DNA of 10,920 nucleotides, taken from positions 1 to 10,920 of the forward strand of contig JAUYEB010000172.1 in assembly GCA_030691555.1 (NCBI GenBank). Reading direction: 5' to 3'. Position numbers and translations under genes: made by a program. Below are positions 5,583-10,920 of the stretch, in pieces; within the stretch, counting starts at the first letter, position 1; every line of letters begins with the position of its first letter. The notes beneath the pieces are model-generated. The model was not told the DNA's origin, did not search any database, and saw nothing but the letters and a program-made list of their open reading frames with translations. Source of the stretch: Candidatus Bathyarchaeota archaeon. GTDB taxonomy: Archaea; Thermoproteota; Bathyarchaeia; TCS64.

Positions 5583-6386
5583 CTATGTACCACCCCAGCC
5601 GCCTAGGCGCCTGCAGGTCTCCGCGGCGGCCCTGTGCCCCTCCTTTATGGCGGCGGGGATGGGGGCGCCCTTGAGCCTGGCGCAGAGGAAGGACGCGATG
5701 TAGCTGTCCCCCGCGCCGAGGGTGTCGACGACCTCGACCGGCTCGGCCCTACCCTTGTAGAGCCTGTCGCCGTCGTAGACGAGGGAGCCGTGCTCCCCGA
5801 GGGTCATGACGACGAGGCCGGGAGTCCTCGCCTTCAGCTCCCTCAGCCTCTTCTCGGGGTCGATGCCCTTTGTGACTAGCTCTTTACCGCTGAAGAAGCT
5901 GTAGTCGAGGTGGGGCAGGACGCTTAGTGCGTCGTGTTGGAGCTGATTGCTGAAGTCGAAGCTCAGGAGTGGGCGGTTTCCCCGCTTTATCCAGGGGATG
6001 TGGTTCCTGCCGAAGCCCCAGACGCTGAAGTGGACTAAGTCGTATGTCCTCAACTTGGGGAGGAGCTTGGATGGGAACTTTGCGTCCTTCTGCACGCCCT
6101 CGACGTAGTTTGCGAAGATGCGGTCGCCACCGCGGATGAGTATGGTCGTGACGGCGGATTCCCCATGGAGGCGGATCACGCCGTCTGTGCGCATCCCCTC
6201 ACGCCTCATCTGGTCGACCATGAAGTCCCCCGCCTCGTCGTCCCCCATGACGCCGACGTAGTCGGCCTCGACGCCGGGGATCCTGTGGGCGTAGACGGCG
6301 ACGTTGAGGGCGTTGCCCCCGGGGAAGCGCCTCCCCAGCTCAGCGTAGCTGTCTATGCAGTTGTCCCCGACGGCGATGAGCCTCAA
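5583..6386 (-). CDS. frlD: FrlD-type fructosamine 6-kinase (PfkB family)
   Basis: A sugar kinase of the PfkB/ribokinase family that most resembles E. coli fructoselysine 6-kinase FrlD, which uses ATP to phosphorylate Amadori products at C6. From a TTG at 6386 the protein is 267 residues and begins MRLIAVGDNCIDSY, matching the FrlD start (GDNCVD). FPGGNALNVAVYAHR (21-35), GGDRIFANYVEGV (86-98), LSFDFS (141-146), TLGEHGS (195-201) and DTLGAGDSYIASFLC (221-235, catalytic Asp227) follow in order. Longer starts exist (ATG at 6434, another at 6458), but the extra 16-24 residues are not family-like, and a TATA-like box (6423-6417) lies inside them, 34 bp before the TTG. The predicted product is the substrate of the FrlB-like enzyme at 4406-5425. 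The two genes are convergent and not in one operon. Its promoter overlaps that of the nitroreductase. Family is strong; exact sugar-amine is unknown. Confidence 0.83.
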   Translation of the reverse strand: MRLIAVGDNCIDSYAELGRRFPGGNALNVAVYAHRIPGVEADYVGVMGDDEAGDFMVDQMRREGMRTDGVIRLHGESAVTTILIRGGDRIFANYVEGVQKDAKFPSKLLPKLRTYDLVHFSVWGFGRNHIPWIKRGNRPLLSFDFSNQLQHDALSVLPHLDYSFFSGKELVTKGIDPEKRLRELKARTPGLVVMTLGEHGSLVYDGDRLYKGRAEPVEVVDTLGAGDSYIASFLCARLKGAPIPAAIKEGHRAAAETCRRLGGWGGT

Positions 6387-6396
6387 CCCGAGTCCC

Positions 6397-6423
6397 TTAA
6401 ACCTCTCTCCATGCCCATTTATC
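6397..6423. promoter_or_regulatory. Overlapping divergent promoters of the kinase and nitroreductase genes
   Basis: For the plus strand, TTAAA (6397-6401) is centred 34 bp before the nitroreductase ATG. For the minus strand, GATAAAT (6423-6417) is centred 34 bp before the kinase TTG. Each TATA-like box lies almost at the predicted start site of the other gene. The two initiation complexes would therefore compete for the same roughly 35 bp of DNA. Confidence 0.5.
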
Positions 6424-6432
6424 TGGATCGCC

Positions 6433-6990
6433 ATGGAGCTAGACGAGGCAATACTCAACAGGCGCAGCTGCAGGAGCTACGACCAGACCAAGCACATCAA
6501 GCCCGAGGCAATGAGGGAGATAGTCCACGCGGGGACGTGGGCCCCCTCGGGCACGAACAGCCAGCCCTGGAGGTTCACCGTCCTCAGCGGCGAGGCGAAG
6601 GCCGAGTTCATAAAACTACACAGGGACGACCTCGAATCCAAGAGGGCGGGGATGACGGAGCAGGTGCAGAACATCGCCTTCTGGAGCTGCACGAGCCTGG
6701 AGAAGTCGGACGTCGTCGTCCTCGTCTGGGACAAGGAGAAGTCGCTGACGAGCCCGCAGAGCTTGGGCGCCTGCATACAGACGATGATGCTAAAGGCACA
6801 CGGGATCGGGATAGGCTCCCTCTGGGTCGCCGCCGTCAGGTGGAGCAAGGAGGAGATCACGAAGAGGTACGGCCACCCCGACTGGGAGTTGATCGCGGGG
6901 GTCGGCTTCGGCTACCCCTCCGAGAAGATGATCGGCAAGAAGGGTCCGCCGAGGCTCCCCGTCGACGAGGTCGCCGAGTTCCTCGGTTAA
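6433..6990 (+). CDS. Nitroreductase family flavoprotein
   Basis: A 185-residue FMN-dependent NAD(P)H oxidoreductase of the nitroreductase superfamily, usually a cytoplasmic dimer. The N-terminal FMN-phosphate motif RRSCRSY (10-16) follows MELDEAILN, the usual beginning of this family. APSGTNSQPWRF (37-48) is the second flavin-binding block. LGACIQTMMLKAHGIGIGSLW (111-131) is the characteristic dimer/flavin helix. The end GVGFGYPSEK...GPPRLPVDEV is also typical. I chose the ATG at 6433. A longer frame from 6355 adds 26 residues with no family match, and those bases are better used by the kinase gene and both promoters. The true substrate of such proteins cannot be read from sequence; quinones, nitro compounds and flavins are all possible. 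The stop codon TAA overlaps that of the convergent HD gene in a shared TTAA. Confidence 0.9.
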   Translation: MELDEAILNRRSCRSYDQTKHIKPEAMREIVHAGTWAPSGTNSQPWRFTVLSGEAKAEFIKLHRDDLESKRAGMTEQVQNIAFWSCTSLEKSDVVVLVWDKEKSLTSPQSLGACIQTMMLKAHGIGIGSLWVAAVRWSKEEITKRYGHPDWELIAGVGFGYPSEKMIGKKGPPRLPVDEVAEFLG

Positions 6991-7535
6991 GGCTTCCTAG
7001 ACCGGGCTTTCACGGCGTCCCTGACCGCCCTAGCCTCCTCCCCGTTTATCGAGGCGTGCCAGAAGCGCATCAACTTCCTCCGGTCGCCTCCCTCTCCTTG
7101 GTACTCGGAGGCTTGCATGACCATCTCCAGCTTGTCCGCGTCCCTGACGAGCCTCGCCTCATCGGTGGACGCCTCGGAGTACTCGCGCCAGGCGGCGCGG
7201 TAGGTTCCCCGTATGGCCTCGGGGAGCTTTTCGAGCAGCTTATCCATTGCGGCGTCCTCGGCGCGCCCGAACCCCTCGGGGTCGGCCTCCTTCTGGCTGG
7301 GGGTGAGATCGCCCGTCTCTGCCTCGGCGAGGTCGTGTAGGAGCGCCATCCTCACCGCCCTCAGCGAGTCGAGCCCATTCTCGTCCGCCAAGACCAGCGC
7401 GATGAGGGCGACGCGGAAGCTGTGGTCGGCCACCGACTCAGGGTCGGGGACGCCGGACTCGACCCAGCCCGTCCGGGGGAGCCTCTTCAGCCTGCCCGCC
7501 GCGGCTATGAAGTCGATGAGGCCGTTGGGGTCCAC
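6987..7535 (-). CDS. HD-domain 5'-nucleotidase, HDDC2/YfbR-like
   Basis: A 182-residue metal-dependent phosphohydrolase of the HD_3 group. The opening LKRLPRTGWVESGVPDPESVADHSFRVA is typical of HDDC2/YfbR proteins, whose characterised members remove the phosphate from deoxynucleoside 5'-monophosphates. Metal and catalytic residues are visible: His38 (ADHS), His67-Asp68 (LLHDLAEAETGDLTP), Glu71, Asp77, and Asp132/Asp134 (VRDADKLE). Length is normal. The start is a GTG at 7535, with TATA-like CAAATAG (7564-7558) centred 26 bp upstream, which fits a leaderless mRNA. Its TAA stop overlaps the nitroreductase TAA on the other strand, so the two genes share four bases at their 3' ends. A role in nucleotide turnover is likely. 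The purine phosphorylase in this window could act on nucleosides it produces, but they are not in one operon. Confidence 0.85.
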   Translation of the reverse strand: MDPNGLIDFIAAAGRLKRLPRTGWVESGVPDPESVADHSFRVALIALVLADENGLDSLRAVRMALLHDLAEAETGDLTPSQKEADPEGFGRAEDAAMDKLLEKLPEAIRGTYRAAWREYSEASTDEARLVRDADKLEMVMQASEYQGEGGDRRKLMRFWHASINGEEARAVRDAVKARSRKP

Positions 7536-7557
7536 GGATAGGATGCCGGCACCGGGG

Positions 7558-7564
7558 CTATTTG
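7558..7564 (-). promoter_or_regulatory. TATA-like box of the HDDC2-like gene
   Basis: Minus-strand CAAATAG is centred 26 bp before the GTG start at 7535. The remaining spacer up to 7687 shows no gene. Confidence 0.45.
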
Positions 7565-7687
7565 AGGGGTTTGCCGCAGCGCCCCACGACGCCCATCTTC
7601 GCCATGGGTGATCCTCGGGCGACGCCCGATAAAAGCGGGCGGGTGCGCCCAGAAACCCGAAACTATGCGAAAGGTTACTCGGGACAC

Positions 7688-8188
7688 CTATCGGGGCCCT
7701 ATCTTGTTCACGACGTCCCAGATGGCGAGCCCCTCCCTCTCGGCGAACCCGAGTACATACTCAGCTATCCACGGCTTGTCCTGACACTCCCTCCTGACCG
7801 CCTCGAAGAGGACGGTGGGGGTGCAGGGGGTCTTGAGCTTCTGGTTCTCGATCAGGATGGCGAGGTTGTCGGCGAAGATGAGCGCCCTGTCCAGCACGGT
7901 GACGGGTTTAATCCCCGACCTGTGGTCGTGGCATTTTATCGCCCTGAGGCTGGCGTCCGGCAGCCTGCCCGCCAGCATCTCGACCGTCCGGAGCCCGTGG
8001 AGGGAGGGCTCGTCCTCGGTCGCGTCTTGGTCGAGGTCGTGTAGTAGGCCGACGAGGCCCCAGTCCTGGGGGGCCGCGGCGAACCCGGGGGCGAGGACCT
8101 CCATTATCCGGGCCACTAGGACTGAGTGGAAGAGCTTGCTGGAGCCCTCCAGCAGGCGGTGGGCCTCCCCCTCGGTGATCCCCGCCAT
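7688..8188 (-). CDS. HD-domain hydrolase of unknown substrate
   Basis: A 166-residue HD-superfamily protein (167 from the GTG immediately upstream at 8191). In 167-residue numbering, His22, the doublet His51-Asp52 (GLLHDLDQD), His88 (CHDHRSG) and Asp108 (LIFADNL) form a plausible metal-binding set. It resembles the small archaeal and bacterial HDIG-type phosphohydrolases often annotated only as 'HD domain-containing protein', and it is not of the HDDC2 type seen next door. The ATG at 8188 is preferred over the adjoining GTG because the TATA-like CTTTTAAG (8218-8211) is centred 26 bp upstream of it. The gene follows the DUF362 gene on the same strand with a gap of about 36 bp but has its own promoter. 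Substrate is unknown. Confidence 0.78.
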   Translation of the reverse strand: MAGITEGEAHRLLEGSSKLFHSVLVARIMEVLAPGFAAAPQDWGLVGLLHDLDQDATEDEPSLHGLRTVEMLAGRLPDASLRAIKCHDHRSGIKPVTVLDRALIFADNLAILIENQKLKTPCTPTVLFEAVRRECQDKPWIAEYVLGFAEREGLAIWDVVNKIGPR

Positions 8189-8210
8189 CACCAGAAACTG
8201 GGCGTTGAAG

Positions 8211-8218
8211 CTTAAAAG
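8211..8218 (-). promoter_or_regulatory. TATA-like box of the second HD gene
   Basis: CTTTTAAG on the minus strand is centred about 26 bp before the ATG at 8188 and 23 bp before the GTG at 8191. It therefore favours the ATG as a leaderless start. Confidence 0.5.
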
Positions 8219-8227
8219 AGAGGCGGG

Positions 8228-9376
8228 TTAGGTCAGCTTGCAGACCTTCCTTATCGCCGCCAGCATCTGGTCGTTGTTGGGCGGACACCCCACGACGTAG
8301 CAGCCCTCCCTCTCCTGCGCCTTGAGGCAGGTGCCCATGACGAGGGGCGTACACTTCAGTCCCTTCGGCACCTTCGCGTTCGCCCCGACGACGATTGTGA
8401 GGTCCCTTATCTCCCCCATCATCTTCATCTGCTCGAGGTCGTAGACGACGCTGTGTATAGTGCCGCGGCAGGCGCTGCAGGCGCCGTCACTTATCACGGT
8501 GATGCCCTCCCCGAACTCTAGGTCGGTGGGCGGCCTCTTGAACTTGCGCGCCACCTTCTCGATGGGTTCCCCGACCACCTCAAGCTTCTTCGGGTCGAAG
8601 AGTCCGAGCTTTAGCCCCTCCTTCAGGTAGTCGAGCTCCTCGAGGTCGAAGCCCATCACCCTGCTCGCGGCGAGGTCGAGGCTCCAGATGTCCCTCGACG
8701 CCATGACGGTGTTCAGGGGGACGACGTCGCCGAAGCTGGGGCCGAGCCCCTCCATGGCGTTTATGGCGTCGAGGACCGTGAGGTCGATGGGCACGGCGCG
8801 GCTCAGGTCGACGATGGCCTTGACGACGCCGATCTTGTGGAAGTTCCTCTTCCACGGCTTCGGTATGACCCCCTTTAGGTTCTTGACGCCGAGGGTGACG
8901 AGCAGCTGGTCGTGGGTCTTCATGACGGGGAGGTTGATCCTGACGTCCGCCTCCATGAAGGCCCTGGAGACGGGTATCCTGTCCACTATTAGGTGGCCGG
9001 GGACGGGGAGCTCGACGAGTTGGTCCTTGTCCACGTCGACGACCCTTGCGCCGAGCGCCTCGGCTGCGGCCTTGACCCCGCTCTTCTCCAGCGCCACGTC
9101 TGTTGGCGTGAAGTAGCCGGAGCCCTCCACGACGCGGACCTCGGAGGCGCCCGCCTCCTGACACATTACGATCATCGCCTCGATGACCCTCTTGTCCGTG
9201 AGGACGCCGGGCCTGGAGACTCGCCCCGTCACCACGTTCGGCTTCAAGGCGACGACGTCGCCCCTCTTCACGACGCTGCCCAGCCCGCCGACGAGGTCTA
9301 TGGACCTCTTAACTAGCTCCTTTACCTCGGAGTCCTTCGGAGCCCCGGCGCTCCTCACTATGGAGACCCTACCCAT
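8228..9376 (-). CDS. DUF362 domain protein with cysteine-rich C-terminal part
   Basis: A 382-residue protein of the DUF362 family, whose function is largely unassigned. The family core is visible in ALKPNVV (43-49), VVEGSGYFTPTDVALEKSG (82-100), INLPVMKTHDQLLVTLGVKNLKGVIP (147-172) and the HKIGVVKAIVDL stretch (180-191). The last 90 residues contain seven cysteines: CSAC (300-303), Cys342, Cys350, Cys359, Cys364 (GCPPN) and Cys379. No classical ferredoxin CX2CX2CX3C motif is present, so an Fe-S cluster would have to use a non-standard pattern, or the site may bind zinc. There is no signal peptide or membrane segment, so it is cytoplasmic. The ATG at 9376 has a TATA-like sequence (CATATC) about 34 bp upstream. 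Its neighbours downstream are two HD hydrolases. Family is sure; function is unknown. Confidence 0.85.
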   Translation of the reverse strand: MGRVSIVRSAGAPKDSEVKELVKRSIDLVGGLGSVVKRGDVVALKPNVVTGRVSRPGVLTDKRVIEAMIVMCQEAGASEVRVVEGSGYFTPTDVALEKSGVKAAAEALGARVVDVDKDQLVELPVPGHLIVDRIPVSRAFMEADVRINLPVMKTHDQLLVTLGVKNLKGVIPKPWKRNFHKIGVVKAIVDLSRAVPIDLTVLDAINAMEGLGPSFGDVVPLNTVMASRDIWSLDLAASRVMGFDLEELDYLKEGLKLGLFDPKKLEVVGEPIEKVARKFKRPPTDLEFGEGITVISDGACSACRGTIHSVVYDLEQMKMMGEIRDLTIVVGANAKVPKGLKCTPLVMGTCLKAQEREGCYVVGCPPNNDQMLAAIRKVCKLT

Positions 9377-9405
9377 GAGCCATCATGGGAACTAGCCCGG
9401 CGAGG

Positions 9406-9415
9406 GGATATGAAA
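9406..9415 (-). promoter_or_regulatory. TATA-like box of the DUF362 gene
   Basis: Minus-strand TTTCATATCC contains a TATA-like core centred about 34 bp before the ATG at 9376. It lies back to back with the TrmO promoter. Confidence 0.4.
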
Positions 9416-9437
9416 CTGTCCCCGGGGCATCCTAAGC

Positions 9438-9447
9438 AGTAAATAAC
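9438..9447 (+). promoter_or_regulatory. TATA-like box of the TrmO-like gene
   Basis: AGTAAATAAC is centred 25 bp before the ATG at 9468, a leaderless arrangement. An out-of-frame ATG at 9460 is not used by the family frame. Confidence 0.5.
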
Positions 9448-9467
9448 CGCTAAGAGACAATGGAAAC

Positions 9468-9845
9468 ATGGTCGGGTCGAGCGGCACCGTCAACTTCATC
9501 GGCGTCGTCGAGAAGGTCGAGGGGGACTACTCAACCATAGCCATCTACCCCGAGTACGCGCCGGGGCTCGACGGCCTCGACGAATACAAGCGCATACACA
9601 TCCTCTACTGGCTGCACGAGGCCGACAACCCGGCTCAGAGGGCGACGCTACGCGTCATCCCGAGGCGCCACGGCGCGACCGAGGAGCGCGGCGTCTTCGC
9701 CTCCCACAGCCCCCACCGCCCAAACCCCATCGGCCTCACCACCGTCGACCTCCTAAACATCGAGGGCAACAGGCTACTCGTCCACGGCCTCGACGCCTTC
9801 CAGGGCTCCCCCATAGTGGACATAAAGCCGGAGGAGCACCGCTAG
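9468..9845 (+). CDS. trmO: TrmO/TsaA-like tRNA (t6A37) N6-methyltransferase
   Basis: A 125-residue protein of the TrmO (YaeB/TsaA) family. Known members use S-adenosylmethionine to methylate N6 of t6A at tRNA position 37. The fold is a small beta-barrel unrelated to Rossmann methyltransferases. The signature is complete: ERGVFASHSPHRPNPIGLTTVDLL (73-96), then LLVHGLDAFQGSPIVDIKP (103-121). It is preceded by the family's YKRIHILYWLHEAD (40-53). The protein stops four residues after DIKP, so it lacks both the C-terminal domain of bacterial TrmO (E. coli about 235 residues) and the short tail that often follows DIKPY. Small single-domain versions are common in archaea, but this is near the minimum. 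Some small family members may modify other substrates, so the tRNA role is likely, not proven. Confidence 0.85.
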   Translation: MVGSSGTVNFIGVVEKVEGDYSTIAIYPEYAPGLDGLDEYKRIHILYWLHEADNPAQRATLRVIPRRHGATEERGVFASHSPHRPNPIGLTTVDLLNIEGNRLLVHGLDAFQGSPIVDIKPEEHR

Positions 9846-9890
9846 CCTCGGACGGCGTACCCCGCGCCACCGGCGCGCGGAAACCAATCA

Positions 9891-9898
9891 TTAAATAT
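9891..9898 (+). promoter_or_regulatory. TATA-like box of the FBP aldolase/phosphatase gene
   Basis: TTAAATAT is centred 37 bp before the ATG at 9932, which predicts a short leader of about 11 nt. GGTGAGG (9916-9922), a good match to the archaeal ribosome-binding sequence, lies 9 bases before the ATG and may help fix the start. Confidence 0.5.
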
Positions 9899-9931
9899 CC
9901 TAAATCCATCCAAAGGGTGAGGCACAACCCG

Positions 9932-10920
9932 ATGGTCAAGACCACGGTATCACTCATAAAAGCCGATGTAGGAAGCGTCGCCGGACACTCCGTCGTCGCC
10001 CAGCCACTCTTCACGATAGCAAAGAAGAGGCTCGCCGAGGCCCAGAAGTCGGGCCTGATCAACAGCTACTACGTCTTCAACGCGGGAGACGACCTGGAGC
10101 TCCTCATGACCCACTTCAAGGGTGAGGACAACCCCGAGATACACAAGCTCGCGTGGGACACCTTCCTCGCCTGCACCAAGAAGGCCAAGGAGCTGAAGCT
10201 CTACGGCGCGGGGCAGGACCTGCTCCACGACGCCTTCAGCGGCAACGTCAAGGGCATGGGCCCGGGCGTCGCGGAGATGGAGTTCGAGGAGCGCGGCAGC
10301 GACCCCGTAGTCGTCTTCGCCGCCGACAAGACCGAGCCCTCGGCCTTCAACTACCTCCTCTACCGCGTCTTCGCCGACCCGAGCAACACAGCCGGCCTAG
10401 TCATCGACCCCAAGATGACGGGCGGATTCAAGTTCGAGGTCTTCGACGCCTACGAGGACAAGAGCGTCGTGCTGGAGAGCCCGAAGGAGCTCTACCAGCT
10501 CATCGCCCTCATCGGCGCCACGAGCCGATACATGGTGAGCAAGATATGGCGCACAAGCGACAGCGAGATAGTGTCCACCTGCAGCACGACGAAGCTCAGC
10601 CTCATCGCCGGCACATACGTGGGCAAGGACGACCCCGTCTGCCTCGTCAGGGGGCAGAGCGGCTTCCCGAGCGTCGGCGAGATCATCGCACCCTTCCAGC
10701 ACACGTACCTAGTGGCTGGCTGGATGCGCGGGAGCCATTGGGGCCCATTCATGCCGGTGGGGCTCAAGGACAGCAAGTGCACAGTCTTCGACGGCCCGCC
10801 GAGGATCGTCTGCCTAGGCGTCCAGATAAGCAACGGCAGGCTCGCCGCGGACGACGACGGCAACCCCCTCATCGTCGACTTCTTCGAGGACGTCGCCTTC
10901 GACGGCGCGCGCCAGGAGGC
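9932..10920 (+). CDS. fbp: Fructose-1,6-bisphosphate aldolase/phosphatase, type V (3' end missing)
   Basis: The first 329 codons of the bifunctional archaeal gluconeogenic enzyme; the full protein is normally about 370-390 residues. One active site, by loop rearrangement, condenses dihydroxyacetone phosphate with glyceraldehyde 3-phosphate and then dephosphorylates the fructose 1,6-bisphosphate. Metal and catalytic residues known from the Sulfolobus enzyme can be followed: Asp12 and His19 (IKADVGSVAGH), Asp53-Asp54 (NAGDD), Tyr91 and Gln95 (YGAGQD), Asp132-Lys133 (AADKTEP), then Tyr229, Schiff-base Lys232, Asp233-Asp234 and Gln242 (GTYVGKDDPVCLVRGQSG). The ATG at 9932 fits the usual N-terminus (MVKTTVSLIKADVG). 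The reading frame is intact to the window edge, and loss of the C-terminus is only due to the cut. Its presence indicates gluconeogenesis, common to autotrophic and peptide-using archaea. Confidence 0.97.
   Translation, partial: MVKTTVSLIKADVGSVAGHSVVAQPLFTIAKKRLAEAQKSGLINSYYVFNAGDDLELLMTHFKGEDNPEIHKLAWDTFLACTKKAKELKLYGAGQDLLHDAFSGNVKGMGPGVAEMEFEERGSDPVVVFAADKTEPSAFNYLLYRVFADPSNTAGLVIDPKMTGGFKFEVFDAYEDKSVVLESPKELYQLIALIGATSRYMVSKIWRTSDSEIVSTCSTTKLSLIAGTYVGKDDPVCLVRGQSGFPSVGEIIAPFQHTYLVAGWMRGSHWGPFMPVGLKDSKCTVFDGPPRIVCLGVQISNGRLAADDDGNPLIVDFFEDVAFDGARQE

Noticed and set aside
6355..6432. Upstream ATG extending the nitroreductase by 26 residues
   Set aside because: The family begins at MELDEAILNRRS, the extension has no homology pattern, and it would swallow both promoters.
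6387..6458. Longer kinase N-terminus from ATG 6434 or 6458
   Set aside because: FrlD proteins start one or two residues before the LIAVGDN-type strand. The extension holds the likely TATA box and overlaps the nitroreductase start. The TTG at 6386 fits better, though without proof.
6165..7340. Long plus-strand open frame (391 codons) across the kinase, nitroreductase and HD genes
   Set aside because: It overlaps three well-recognised genes. Its translation is biased (Arg, Gly, Pro, Glu, His) as expected from GC-rich complementary frames, and it has no promoter or family motifs.

Overview
The window looks like a chromosomal segment of a GC-rich archaeon. The evidence is a TFB (transcription factor B) gene, a type V fructose-1,6-bisphosphate aldolase/phosphatase, a compact archaeal TrmO-like protein, and TATA-like boxes 25-39 bp upstream of nearly every start codon, often leaving no room for a 5' leader. 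The gene set (type V FBPase, TFB, ArsR-type regulator with two winged helices, DUF362) fits a TACK-type lineage such as Nitrososphaerota/Thermoproteota, but I cannot place it more precisely. No tRNA, rRNA, CRISPR array, insertion sequence or phage gene is visible.

Layout from left to right. 1-142: a fragment of a minus-strand gene leaves the window, preceded by a promoter that carries a 25-bp tandem motif. 143-853 (-): a cysteine-free ArsR-like regulator whose own promoter carries the same motif (24 of 25 bases identical). 925-1785 (-): a purine nucleoside/MTA phosphorylase family protein. 1786-2119: an AT-rich divergent regulatory region with a structured leader ahead of TFB (2120-3043, +). 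3074-4261 (-): a membrane-anchored coiled-coil protein with a transglutaminase-like Cys-His-Asp domain. 4406-5425 (+): a double-SIS protein of the FrlB/FraB deglycase family, and 5583-6386 (-): a PfkB kinase of the FrlD family. These two converge on a shared terminator region. 6433-6990 (+): a nitroreductase, divergent from the kinase through overlapping promoters. 6987-7535 (-) and 7688-8188 (-): two HD-domain hydrolases. 8228-9376 (-): a DUF362 protein with many cysteines. 9468-9845 (+): TrmO-like. 9932-end (+): FBP aldolase/phosphatase, cut by the window edge.

How the genes may work together. The clearest pathway is the FrlD/FrlB pair. A kinase of this family phosphorylates an Amadori product (a fructosamine such as fructoselysine) at C6, and the deglycase then releases glucose 6-phosphate and the free amine. 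In bacteria these genes sit in operons with transporters. Here they are two single convergent genes in an archaeon with no transporter in view. The released sugar phosphate could meet the gluconeogenic FBP aldolase/phosphatase, but that link is inferred from chemistry, not from an operon.

The other notable signals are the putative regulon of the ArsR-like protein and the unusual leader of the TFB gene, which holds two tandem hairpins and a tiny upstream reading frame.
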